A stretch of 64,000 bases of DNA from Bacteroides intestinalis DSM 17393 (GTDB lineage Bacteria > Bacteroidota > Bacteroidia > Bacteroidales > Bacteroidaceae). Both the position numbers and the translations under genes were made by a program. The notes beneath the pieces were generated by a model. The model did not search any database and was not told the origin of the DNA. It saw only the letters and a list, made by a program, of their open reading frames with translations. The stretch is from contig NZ_ABJL02000008.1 of the NCBI RefSeq assembly GCF_000172175.1, positions 2,294,001-2,358,000 on the forward strand, written 5' to 3'. Below, piece by piece: positions 15,418-23,045 of this stretch. How positions within the stretch are numbered: position 1 is the stretch's first letter; the number at the start of each line of letters is the position of its first letter.

Positions 15418-15972
15418 ATGAAAGAACTGAATGATATGTCTGATGAAGAATTATGGACTCTCTTTCCAATTCTCCTGACGGAACATCAGGAGAATTGGAA
15501 AGACTTGTATATACAGGAAGAAGAACAACTCCGAACCTTTGTCGGGGAAAGCATATTTCGCATCCGACACATAGGGAGCACAGCCGTAAAAGGATTGATA
15601 GCCAAACCTACCATAGACATATTATTAGAGATAAAAGAAGATACCGACACCGAAGCCTTTATCAGAAAGATTGAAAGCATAGGATATATCTATACATATC
15701 AGCCCGGTAAGCCGGCACCGCACATGATGTTTATGAAAGGATATACCCCTCAGGGCTTCAAAGGTCAGGCTTACCACCTGCATGTGCGATATGCCGGCGA
15801 TTGGGATGAACCCATATTCTGCCATTATCTTCAACTTCATCCGGAAGTTGCTCGCAAATACGGAGAATTAAAGGTGGAGTTGAAAAAGAGATATGAACAT
15901 GACAGGGATGCTTATACAGAAAGTAAAACGGAGTTTATCACAAGCATCGTTCAATTAGCCCGTAAAAGATAG
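15418..15972 (+). CDS. GrpB/UPF0157-family nucleotidyltransferase-like protein
   Basis: The 184-residue protein carries the GrpB family core: RIRHIGSTAVKGLIAKPTID (the GSTAV nucleotidyltransferase G-S and the I-D-I-L-L acidic motif, residues about 48-72), then LHVRYAGDWDEPIFCHYLQL. Family members have a nucleotidyltransferase fold and are sometimes fused to dephospho-CoA kinase, but no role is proven. It is 40 bp after the zinc-ribbon gene and immediately before the next gene (1-bp gap). Confidence 0.9.
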   Translation: MKELNDMSDEELWTLFPILLTEHQENWKDLYIQEEEQLRTFVGESIFRIRHIGSTAVKGLIAKPTIDILLEIKEDTDTEAFIRKIESIGYIYTYQPGKPAPHMMFMKGYTPQGFKGQAYHLHVRYAGDWDEPIFCHYLQLHPEVARKYGELKVELKKRYEHDRDAYTESKTEFITSIVQLARKR

Positions 15973-15973
15973 T

Positions 15974-16282
15974 ATGTCCCGCATCGAAAAGGAAAAGCAA
16001 ACCGTAGAACAGATGATTCGCCTCTACTGCCGGAAGAAAGAGGGGAACGGAACACTGTGCCCGCAATGCAGGGAATTGTTGGAGTATGCGCAGACACGGC
16101 TTTCACGTTGTCCGTTCGGAGACGGGAAATCAACTTGTCGGATTTGTACCGTGCATTGCTATAAGCCGGAAATGAGGGAACGGATGAGAGTAGTGATGAG
16201 ATGGGCAGGACCGAGAATGTTGCTCTATCATCCGGTGGCGGCTATCCGACATTTGTGGCAGGAATATATTAGGAAGAAATAA
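15974..16282 (+). CDS. Nitrous oxide-stimulated promoter (NOSP) family protein
   Basis: The 102-residue protein has eight cysteines arranged as in the NOSP family (PF11756): YCRKKEG, LCPQCREL, RCPFGDGKSTCRICTVHCYK, then MRVVMRWAGPRMLLYHPVAA. The cysteine pattern suggests metal binding. No function is established. It begins 1 bp after the GrpB-like stop, so the pair is translationally linked, and it ends the plus-strand run of small genes. Confidence 0.85.
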   Translation: MSRIEKEKQTVEQMIRLYCRKKEGNGTLCPQCRELLEYAQTRLSRCPFGDGKSTCRICTVHCYKPEMRERMRVVMRWAGPRMLLYHPVAAIRHLWQEYIRKK

Positions 16283-16396
16283 GAAGGAGTATCAATTCAT
16301 ATCCCTACAAAAATGAATCAAGATACGTTTTTTGTGTACAATTTTCATCTTTTTTTCTTTCCTGTCTTGTCACCTTCCCTACCCCCTCCCAGACAC

Positions 16397-16506
16397 CCTC
16401 TGAATGGGGGTACAATGAGTCAGGGACTGAAAGGCATTCAGTCACTGAGTGAAAGGCATTCAGTCACTGACTGAATCAGGTTCACTCAACGAGTGGGAGG
16501 AAGAAC
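16397..16506. repeat. 22-bp tandem array between convergent genes
   Basis: Five consecutive 22-bp units begin at 16397, 16419, 16441, 16463 and 16485. Units 2 and 3 share GAAAGGCATTCA at the same offset; units 2, 3 and 4 start GTCA, and all keep a GA-TG core. TCAGTCACTGACTGA across units 3/4 is a perfect palindrome, so the RNA would fold. The array lies in a 484-bp gap between convergent genes, with no coding potential seen. Confidence 0.8.
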
Positions 16507-16615
16507 TGCGGGAAAGGAAGAAATCTACTCGCTTTTTGTAAGCATAATTACTAATCGATGAAATATACAATGAATTATCATTTACCTCATAACGGAAAAG
16601 AAAAGAAGGAAAAGA

Positions 16616-16712
16616 GTGATAAGGCGGTAAGGTGATAGGGGGATAAAGTAGCTGCGCTATATATCACAGAGCGTTATCCCGTCATCACTTTATCACCCTA
16701 CCACCTTATCAC
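16616..16712. repeat. Inverted repeat built of 8-bp steps
   Basis: GTGATAAGGCGGTAAGGTGATAGG (from 16616) is inverted at 16688-16712 with about two mismatches. Inside each arm the sequence advances in degenerate 8-bp steps (GTGATAAG, GCGGTAAG, GTGATAGG, GGGATAAA). It could be a bidirectional terminator for the converging transcripts or a repetitive palindrome family. Confidence 0.75.
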
Positions 16713-16766
16713 AACTGATTCATAATCGTACAGATATAAGTTAATCCCAATGGAGAAAAGGACACC

Positions 16767-17231
16767 TCAATTGAAATAATACAAGAACACTGCAATCCCC
16801 TCAAGCGCTTTCTTAGGCTGATCCTTTATTTCAATTGTAAACTTAATCTCTGCTTTCGCCACACCACGCAGATTTGCCAGCGAATGTAACTTCGCCACCA
16901 GACGCACGCTTTGTCCCGACAACACCGCCTGCCCGAACTTCATCTGCTCCATACCGTAATTAACCATCATCTTCAGGTTGTTTACCTCAATAATCTGGTT
17001 CCACAAATGCGGAAGCATAGACAAAGTGAGATAACCGTGCGCAATGGTAGTCTTGAAGTGACTTTCTGTTTTTGCACGTTCCGTGTCTACATGTATCCAT
17101 TGATGGTCCAACGTAGCATCTGCAAACATATTGATGCGCTCTTGCGAAAGTTCTACATAATCAGAAACGCCAATCTGCTGGCCTACCAGCTTTTCAAATT
17201 CCTCGTAGGAGTTAATAATTACTTTTTCCAT
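16767..17231 (-). CDS. MaoC-family dehydratase
   Basis: The 154-residue protein is a single hot-dog hydratase domain with the MaoC motif: MFADATLDHQWIHVDTERAK (D-x4-H) and TIAHGYLTLSMLPHLW. MaoC enzymes hydrate enoyl thioesters, in (R)-specific fashion for PhaJ-like members. The start at 17231 (MEKVIINSYEEFEKL) follows an AGAGAA stretch; a longer reading adds residues typical of leader. It lies 26 bp after an SDR gene, and the pair suggests coupled dehydration/reduction of a hydroxyacyl substrate. Confidence 0.9.
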   Translation of the reverse strand: MEKVIINSYEEFEKLVGQQIGVSDYVELSQERINMFADATLDHQWIHVDTERAKTESHFKTTIAHGYLTLSMLPHLWNQIIEVNNLKMMVNYGMEQMKFGQAVLSGQSVRLVAKLHSLANLRGVAKAEIKFTIEIKDQPKKALEGIAVFLYYFN

Positions 17232-17257
17232 TATTCTCTTTTTATATTTAATAGTTT

Positions 17258-18028
17258 CTACGGTTGATAATCCCAACCATAATCATTATGATAAATCATT
17301 AGTTTACTCATGCCTCCGTCAATCGTAATGTTCTCCCCGTTGATAAAGGAGTTCCGTTCGTCACAAAGGAAAAGAACTGCACGGGCTATATCAGCCGGTT
17401 CTCCTACCCTTTGCGAGGGATGCTGCATGATGTCTCCTTCCGTATATGTCGGCACATAATCCTCTTCATGATAGCTTCCCGTATCAATCCAACCGGGAGC
17501 AATAGAATTCACACGGGCAATTCCCGAAAGACTGACCGCAAGCGCATGAGTCAGAGCCGTTATTCCACCTTTGGCTGCCGTATAACTTTCCGTATTGGCC
17601 TGCGACTGAAAAGCACGGGTAGAAGAAATATTCACAATAGCACCTGCACTACTGAAGTAGTCTTTAAAAGACAGAGCCAGGAAATAAGGAGCCACTACTC
17701 CCACACGTTGCACATACAGGAAGTCTTCATACGAACAGTTGCCCAATATTCCTCCATTTGTCAGGCAAGCATTATTTATCAGACAGTCAATCTGATCTTC
17801 TATGGATAAGACAAAGTCTACAAAATCCCGCAGCGTCTGTTCCTCGGCAATATCTCCGACAAAGCCTGTTACCGAAAGCCCTCTTTCCGACATCTTTCCT
17901 TCCGCCAGTTCCACCGCCTCGGGTGTCTTATCAATGAAATACACCGTATATCCCGATTCCGCAAACATCTCGACAATGCAACGACCGATACCGGCAGCTC
18001 CACCTGTTACTACACATACTTTATTCAT
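17258..18028 (-). CDS. Short-chain dehydrogenase/reductase
   Basis: The 256-residue enzyme has a Rossmann cofactor site (VVTGGAAGIGRCIV, residues 6-19), D60-type adenine contact (GDIAEEQ), NNACLTNGG (a variant of NNAG) and the Ser-Tyr-Lys triad (NISSTRAF ... ESYTAAKGG). It is a classical SDR, probably NAD(P)-dependent and cytoplasmic. It is the first large gene of a two-gene operon with a MaoC dehydratase, so a 3-hydroxyacyl or keto substrate is plausible. A 21-codon frame overlaps its start. Confidence 0.9.
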   Translation of the reverse strand: MNKVCVVTGGAAGIGRCIVEMFAESGYTVYFIDKTPEAVELAEGKMSERGLSVTGFVGDIAEEQTLRDFVDFVLSIEDQIDCLINNACLTNGGILGNCSYEDFLYVQRVGVVAPYFLALSFKDYFSSAGAIVNISSTRAFQSQANTESYTAAKGGITALTHALAVSLSGIARVNSIAPGWIDTGSYHEEDYVPTYTEGDIMQHPSQRVGEPADIARAVLFLCDERNSFINGENITIDGGMSKLMIYHNDYGWDYQP

Positions 18029-18090
18029 ACGCTCTTAATTTTAAGTATGATGAACAAAACCCCGATAACGAAGGTTATTATTCTTTTCAT
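18025..18090 (-). CDS. 21-residue hydrophobic leader peptide (candidate)
   Basis: The frame reads MKRIITFVIGVLFIILKIKS plus V, then TGA overlapping the SDR start codon as ATGA. It is highly hydrophobic with basic ends, like a small membrane peptide or leader. It lies between the -7 box at 18124-18131 and the SDR gene. The perfect start-stop overlap suggests translation coupling. It is too short for domain recognition. Confidence 0.45.
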   Translation of the reverse strand: MKRIITFVIGVLFIILKIKSV

Positions 18091-18123
18091 GGTTGTTTAC
18101 TTTTAAATCGTGAAAACAGGTAA

Positions 18124-18131
18124 CAAATATA
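18124..18131 (-). promoter_or_regulatory. Bacteroides -7 box TATATTTG
   Basis: An exact TAnnTTTG match on the minus strand (CAAATATA on plus) lies about 35 bp before the leader-peptide frame and 100 bp before the SDR gene. Confidence 0.5.
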
Positions 18132-18193
18132 CTCCATATTCCAGCAAGTTACAAAAAGTCAAGTACCCTTTTTCTTATTCGGAAAGGTTTTCC

Positions 18194-18201
18194 TACTTTT
18201 G
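18194..18201 (+). promoter_or_regulatory. Bacteroides -7 box TACTTTTG
   Basis: An exact match lies 18 bp before the ion-channel gene start at 18220. Confidence 0.55.
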
Positions 18202-18219
18202 TGACAAACATTACGAAAC

Positions 18220-19077
18220 ATGAAACTGAAAGATAAATTCACAGAACTGATGCATAATCAGGCTTTGAAGCGAAAACTATATGTCATCATATTCGAAGCT
18301 GACACACCTGCCGGGAAGCTATTCGATGTTACCCTGATCTGGTGCATATTGCTTAGCGTAGGACTTGTTATCCTGGAAAGCCTGCAAGGATTACCGGTAT
18401 GGCTGAAAACTCCATTCATTGTTATGGAGTATTTACTGACCGCTTTCTTTACTTTCGAATATATCACCCGATTGTATTGCTCGCCTAAACCTTCCAAATA
18501 TGCTTTCAGTGCTTTCGGAATCATCGACTTGCTGGCTACACTACCGCTTTATCTAGCTTTCCTATTTCCCGGGGCACGTTATCTGCTTATTATACGGGCC
18601 TTCCGCCTGATACGGATATTCCGCATTTTCAAGCTATTCAACTTCTGGATAGAAGGGCAAATGCTGCTGACAGCACTACGAGACAGTAGCAAGAAAATCG
18701 CAGTTTTCTTTATGTTTGTGGTTATTCTGGTGATATCTATCGGAACGCTGATGTACATGATTGAAGGAGGAAAGCCTAATACGCAGTTCAGCAATATTCC
18801 CAACAGTATTTATTGGGCCTGCGTCACCCTTACCACCGTAGGTTACGGAGATATAACTCCTGTCACCGCCTTGGGGAAATTCCTTTCGGGTTGTGTCATG
18901 CTGATAGGTTACACTATTATTGCAGTACCCACCGGCATAGTTTCCGTATCGCTAATGAAAAGACATGAAAAGAATGTAGCAAGAGAGTGCCCCAACTGTC
19001 ACAGGCGAGGACACGAAGAAAGTGCACAGTTCTGTAAGTATTGCGGATCATCACTTGATAAAGCCCCTAAAGAATAG
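18220..19077 (+). CDS. Voltage-gated-type potassium channel with zinc-ribbon tail
   Basis: The 285-residue protein has six membrane segments: S1-S3, an S4-like helix with regularly spaced Arg (RAFRLIRIFRIFKLFNF, about 125-141), S5, the pore loop TTVGYGDIT (about 206-214, the K+ selectivity filter) and S6. After S6 it ends in a short cytoplasmic zinc-ribbon (ECPNCHRRGHEESAQFCKYC). Single-subunit Kv-like channels are common in bacteria and form tetramers. The zinc ribbon tail is a notable addition that might gate or assemble the channel. It is monocistronic or leads the YjbQ gene 55 bp on. Confidence 0.9.
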   Translation: MKLKDKFTELMHNQALKRKLYVIIFEADTPAGKLFDVTLIWCILLSVGLVILESLQGLPVWLKTPFIVMEYLLTAFFTFEYITRLYCSPKPSKYAFSAFGIIDLLATLPLYLAFLFPGARYLLIIRAFRLIRIFRIFKLFNFWIEGQMLLTALRDSSKKIAVFFMFVVILVISIGTLMYMIEGGKPNTQFSNIPNSIYWACVTLTTVGYGDITPVTALGKFLSGCVMLIGYTIIAVPTGIVSVSLMKRHEKNVARECPNCHRRGHEESAQFCKYCGSSLDKAPKE

Positions 19078-19132
19078 AAAGACTTTCATACTAAATCATA
19101 TCGGCAAATAATAACGCATAGAAATATATAAA

Positions 19133-19558
19133 ATGGAACAATTTTTTGTTACTCAAAGAGAATTTACCCTACGTCCCCGTGCACGTGGCTTTCACCTGAT
19201 AACGGATGAAATAATACGTAACCTGCCGCGTCTGCCGCAAGCCGGACTTTTACATCTGTTCATCAAGCATACCTCTGCCGGACTTAGCATCAATGAAAAT
19301 GCAGATCCGGATGTCCAGACGGACATGGAAGCCATCTTCAACCACCTGGTGAAAGAACGGGAACCCTACTATATGCATACCTGTGAAGGAGATGACGACA
19401 TGCCCGCCCATGCTAAATCGACTCTGACAGGTAATAGTCTCAGCATACCTATCACTGATGGTAGACTGAATATGGGTATCTGGCAAGGTATATACCTCTG
19501 TGAATTCCGCAATCATGGCGGTGGAAGAAAAATAGTAGCAACCGTCATCGGACAATAA
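19133..19558 (+). CDS. YjbQ/UPF0047-family protein
   Basis: The 141-residue protein matches YjbQ (secondary thiamine-phosphate synthase activity reported for the E. coli member): LLHLFIKHTSAGLSINENAD, then HAKSTLTGNSLSIPITDGRL and WQGIYLCEFRNHGG. Conserved His and Glu residues (KHTSA, CEFRNHGG) form the family's metal/active site. The length is typical. It lies after the channel gene and before a GNAT remnant. Confidence 0.9.
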   Translation: MEQFFVTQREFTLRPRARGFHLITDEIIRNLPRLPQAGLLHLFIKHTSAGLSINENADPDVQTDMEAIFNHLVKEREPYYMHTCEGDDDMPAHAKSTLTGNSLSIPITDGRLNMGIWQGIYLCEFRNHGGGRKIVATVIGQ

Positions 19559-19567
19559 AATATATGA

Positions 19568-19720
19568 AAACAAAGTTTCCGCAAAGTGGATGTCAACGAA
19601 CAAAACGAACAGGCTTTCCGCTTCTACCGTAACAGGGGCTTTGAAGTAATAAGCCGGGATGAAACAGATGCACAAGGCAAGCCCTTTCCCATCCTGCACA
19701 TGCAATTAACAAACTACTAA
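19568..19720 (+). pseudogene. C-terminal remnant of a GNAT acetyltransferase
   Basis: The frame ending at 19720 reads KVDVNEQNEQAFRFYRNRGF then EVISRDETDAQGKPFPILHM, a clear end of a GNAT domain (N-E-Q-N ... F-Y-x-x-x-G-F). There is no start codon and an in-frame stop at 19565 upstream. The rest of the gene is absent between the YjbQ stop and this fragment. A deletion probably removed the N-terminal half. Confidence 0.75.
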
Positions 19721-19730
19721 TACAGTAATT

Positions 19731-20456
19731 ATGAAACGAGCCATTATTATAGGAGCCACCTCCGGCATAGGAGAAGAAGTTGCCAAACTGCTAATTCAGC
19801 AAGGTTGGCACATCGGTATTGCCGGAAGACGGGAAGAAGCATTGGAGAAACTGCAAGCCACCGCCCCCGGGCAAATCGAAATCCAACGTCTGGACGTAAC
19901 AGATCCAGATGCCCCTACCCTACTGGAGACACTTATCCGGAAGTTAGGTGGCATGGATTTGTTCTTCCTCAGCTCCGGCATAGGAAGTCAGAACCCAGAC
20001 CTGAAACCGGAAATAGAACTAAATACCGCCCGTACCAACGTAGAAGGATTCACCCGCATGGTGACCGCCGCCTTCAATCACTTCAAAAACGAAGGAGGTG
20101 GGCATATCGCTGTCATCAGCTCCATTGCAGGCACCAAAGGATTGGGCATCGCCCCGGCCTATTCCGCAACGAAACGCTTCCAGAATACTTACATCGAAGC
20201 CTTGGCACAACTCTCCCGGATGCAACACTTGAATATCCATTTCACAGACATACGCCCGGGTTTCGTCGCTACCGACTTACTGAAAAGTGGCAAGTTCCCC
20301 ATGCTTATGCAAGCCAATCAGGTAGCGAAGAGTATCGTCCATGCCTTGAACCGGAAAAAACGGGTCATTGTGATTGACGGTAGATACCGTGTAGTTGTCT
20401 TTTTCTGGCGAATGATCCCCCGGTGGTTATGGGAAAGATTGCCTATAAAGAACTAA
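19731..20456 (+). CDS. Short-chain dehydrogenase/reductase
   Basis: The 241-residue enzyme has the N-terminal IGATSGIGEEVAKLL cofactor motif, SSGIGSQN in place of NNAG, and ISSIAGTKGLGIAPAYSATK with catalytic Ser, Tyr and Lys. The C-terminus has a basic hydrophobic tail (VVFFWRMIPRWLWERLPIKN), suggesting weak membrane association as in some SDRs acting on lipids. Substrate unknown. It starts 10 bp after the GNAT remnant. Confidence 0.9.
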   Translation: MKRAIIIGATSGIGEEVAKLLIQQGWHIGIAGRREEALEKLQATAPGQIEIQRLDVTDPDAPTLLETLIRKLGGMDLFFLSSGIGSQNPDLKPEIELNTARTNVEGFTRMVTAAFNHFKNEGGGHIAVISSIAGTKGLGIAPAYSATKRFQNTYIEALAQLSRMQHLNIHFTDIRPGFVATDLLKSGKFPMLMQANQVAKSIVHALNRKKRVIVIDGRYRVVVFFWRMIPRWLWERLPIKN

Positions 20457-20539
20457 GATTCGTTGTAAAGACACCATAGTTCTTGCCTCATTCCCGTAAA
20501 TATTGTATATTCGACCTCGAACCAAACAAACTTTTGAAA

Positions 20540-21520
20540 ATGAAAAAAAACTCAATACATATCCTGATAGTTACCTCAGTTGCTCTATGCGCCGGTGCCG
20601 CACTTCCATTTCTGTTTGGGCACAGCACGATAGATCCTGAACAGCAATCCGTTAAATCCGAAGTTCCCTATTGTGTCACCTCCCCTTCCGTACCGGATAA
20701 AATCACCTTTGCCGGACAGGAAATTGACCTGACACGCTACGATCATCGTGAACGCATGGACCGTGAACAAATGTCGTTCACCTATATGCACTCCACCACC
20801 ATGCTCACCATCAAGCGTGCGAACCGCTTCTTTCCCATCATAGAACCCATATTGAAGGAAAACGGTGTACCCGACGATTTCAAATACCTCGCCGTAATAG
20901 AGAGTAACCTCAACACCCTTGCCCGTAGTCCGGCAGGAGCAGCCGGAATGTGGCAGTTCATGCAAACTACCGGACGCGAATTCGGCCTTGAAGTAAACCC
21001 CAATATCGACGAACGTTATCACGTGGAGAAAGCCACCCGTGCCGCATGCCAGTATCTGAAAGATGCCTACCAAAGATATGGTAACTGGCTTTGCGTAGCC
21101 GCTGCTTACAATGGTGGACAAGGCCGCATCTCCTCTGAACTGAAAAAACAGCTCGTAGATCAAGCCGTAGACCTTTGGCTTGTAGAAGAAACTTCCCGTT
21201 ACATGTTCCGTCTGCTTGCCGCTAAAGCCGTCATCAGTAATCCGCAGCGCTATGGCTTTTTACTGAAACGGGAACATCTTTACCCTGTCATTCCCTATAC
21301 AGAGATCAATGTAACAACAAGTATCGACAATCTGGCACAATTTGCTAAGAGTAAAGGTATTACCTACGCCCAACTGAAGGATGCCAACCCATGGCTGCGC
21401 GATAGTTCTTTACAAAACAAAAGCGGACGTACATACGTTCTTAAAATACCGACACAGGCGGGAATGCACTATGATCCGAAGAAGACTGTGCCGCATAATA
21501 GGGCATGGGTTATAAATTAA
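20540..21520 (+). CDS. MltD-like lytic transglycosylase with LysM-like end
   Basis: The 326-residue protein starts at MKKNSIHILIVTSVALCAGA, a signal or membrane anchor. The SLT domain follows (residues about 85-200): VIESNLNTLARSPAGAAGMW with the catalytic Glu in ES, the GxxGLWQ-like GAAGMWQF and AAYNGGQG. It cleaves peptidoglycan glycan strands with anhydro-muramyl formation. The C-terminal region (VTTSIDNLAQFAKSKGITYA) is LysM-like and probably binds cell wall. The ATG at 20483 would add 19 residues without a signal, so 20540 is preferred. Confidence 0.9.
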   Translation: MKKNSIHILIVTSVALCAGAALPFLFGHSTIDPEQQSVKSEVPYCVTSPSVPDKITFAGQEIDLTRYDHRERMDREQMSFTYMHSTTMLTIKRANRFFPIIEPILKENGVPDDFKYLAVIESNLNTLARSPAGAAGMWQFMQTTGREFGLEVNPNIDERYHVEKATRAACQYLKDAYQRYGNWLCVAAAYNGGQGRISSELKKQLVDQAVDLWLVEETSRYMFRLLAAKAVISNPQRYGFLLKREHLYPVIPYTEINVTTSIDNLAQFAKSKGITYAQLKDANPWLRDSSLQNKSGRTYVLKIPTQAGMHYDPKKTVPHNRAWVIN

Positions 21521-21557
21521 GTACTTTTCTTTTGTCTTGAGACAAAAGAAAAAGTAC
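21521..21557. terminator. Hairpin after the lytic transglycosylase gene
   Basis: GTACTTTTCTTTTGTC at 21521-21536 pairs with GACAAAAGAAAAAGTAC at 21541-21557 around TTGA. No long T run follows, so it may be a weak terminator or an mRNA-stabilising hairpin. Confidence 0.6.
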
Positions 21558-21586
21558 AGTAACTTAAAACACAGAAAGGAGCCAAT

Positions 21587-22255
21587 ATGACATTAGATTT
21601 CGATTTCGTACTCAGACTATTAGTAGCCGGCATCTTAGGTGCCATCATCGGCCTGGACAGAGAATACCGTGCCAAAGAAGCAGGATACCGTACTCACTTT
21701 TTAGTATCATTAGGCAGTGCCCTCATCATGATTGTTTCCCAATATGGCTTTCAGGACATTATCAAAGAAAACAGCGTCTCGCTGGACCCGAGTCGTGTAG
21801 CGGCCCAGGTAGTCAGCGGTATCGGTTTTATCGGTGCCGGTACCATCATATTACAAAAGCAAATAGTCAGAGGATTGACTACTGCTGCCGGAATATGGGC
21901 TACAGCAGGCATCGGTCTGGCGGTTGGAGCCGGAATGTATGTAATAAGTATAGCCGCTACCCTGCTCACTCTGGCAGGATTGGAACTGCTCAGCATCCTG
22001 TTCAAAAGTGTAGGGATGAAAAGCTCCATGATAACATTCTCTACCGGAAATAAGGATATCCTTAAGGAAGTATCCGATCGCTTTAACTCCCGAAATTATA
22101 TGTTAGTCTCCTACAAAATGGAAAGATTAGGTTCCGGAGATACAGAAAGGTATATAGTGACTATGATTATCAAATCCAAGCGGAGTAATGACGAAGGACA
22201 CATGCTGTCACTTATGCAGGAATGGCCGGATGTGACAGTAGAACAAATCGAATGA
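21587..22255 (+). CDS. MgtC/SapB-family membrane protein
   Basis: The 222-residue protein has the MgtC N-terminal membrane domain: LLVAGILGAIIGLDREYRAK, EAGYRTHFLVSLGSALIMIV, then VSGIGFIGAGTIILQ and GLTTAAGIWATAGIGLAVGA (residues 10-115). The C-terminal part (from about 150) resembles an ACT-like regulatory fold. MgtC proteins influence magnesium homeostasis and intramacrophage survival in pathogens, but most SapB homologues have no known role. It is preceded by a good GAGGAG-like ribosome site (AAAGGAGCC). Confidence 0.9.
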   Translation: MTLDFDFVLRLLVAGILGAIIGLDREYRAKEAGYRTHFLVSLGSALIMIVSQYGFQDIIKENSVSLDPSRVAAQVVSGIGFIGAGTIILQKQIVRGLTTAAGIWATAGIGLAVGAGMYVISIAATLLTLAGLELLSILFKSVGMKSSMITFSTGNKDILKEVSDRFNSRNYMLVSYKMERLGSGDTERYIVTMIIKSKRSNDEGHMLSLMQEWPDVTVEQIE

Positions 22256-22260
22256 TCTTG

Positions 22261-23031
22261 TTACTGCTTCTCTGTCATGTGTTTCCAGTAACGTATAGGC
22301 ATATCTTGTTTATGCTTCCGCGGATTTAGCCGTTCTTTGATACAGATGGCTTTAAAGTATGTCTTCCAGAGTTGCTGAAAAAGTTTCTCGTCTTTATCCA
22401 TCAGGCTTTCATCCAGCATACCTGTGACCAGATGTCGCTCGCATGAACCTTCTTCAAAAGTGACCTGACGTACTTCTTTCAAATCATAATAGAAACCATA
22501 CGCCCGTTTTATGTCATATATCAGCCAGGGCTGATCGGCAAAACGATCCTTAAAATGATCGATAGCCAGTGGTAGAGCATTCTTTTCCGGCTCTACCGCA
22601 GCAAAGAAGGTGCCGTCGGCAGCTTTCTGAAAACGGATAAACTGGAGCATACGAAGACGTTCCCAATCCACCCGCTTCCACATACGCGAGAATTCCAGTA
22701 CATCCGGATCGGCAAAATTGGTTTCAATGGAACGGGGAGCATCAATCGCCTTACGAATATAGCGAAACAAAAGCATCGGAGTTTCCTGTTCCTCCGCCAG
22801 CCAACATTGGGCGAGGCAAGACAGAGCACCGGAAGAGAGTTTCTTTTGCAAACCACGCCATACTCGCTTCGCCTTTTCTTCTTCGGTGATTACCGTGAAG
22901 ACTTCATCATAAAATAAAGGTAATGGCTCTCCTTCCGGAGACAATGCATCAGGAAAAACACGACGGGAATAGGCTTCAAAAACAGAAGTCAGCAAACCCT
23001 CGAAAGTATTATCAAAAACAAATATATTCAT
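22261..23031 (-). CDS. TIGR03915-family DNA repair-associated protein
   Basis: The 256-residue protein (MNIFVFDNTFEGLLTSVFEA, then FTVITEEEKAKRVWRGLQKK and IKRAYGFYYDLKEVRQVTFE) matches the TIGR03915 family (DUF4130), which is nearly always encoded beside the TIGR03916 radical SAM protein. The second half resembles uracil-DNA glycosylase folds. The pair is thought to act in DNA repair, without a proven reaction. It lies 14 bp after its partner and ends 6 bp from the convergent MgtC-like gene. Confidence 0.85.
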   Translation of the reverse strand: MNIFVFDNTFEGLLTSVFEAYSRRVFPDALSPEGEPLPLFYDEVFTVITEEEKAKRVWRGLQKKLSSGALSCLAQCWLAEEQETPMLLFRYIRKAIDAPRSIETNFADPDVLEFSRMWKRVDWERLRMLQFIRFQKAADGTFFAAVEPEKNALPLAIDHFKDRFADQPWLIYDIKRAYGFYYDLKEVRQVTFEEGSCERHLVTGMLDESLMDKDEKLFQQLWKTYFKAICIKERLNPRKHKQDMPIRYWKHMTEKQ

Positions 23032-23045
23032 GGAAAAAAACTCTC

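Noticed and set aside
16397..16506. Replication iterons
   Set aside because: No replication protein gene or origin features nearby.
18000..18219. Intergenic recombination or phage attachment site
   Set aside because: No integrase, tRNA overlap or direct repeats seen; the region holds two promoters and a leader frame.
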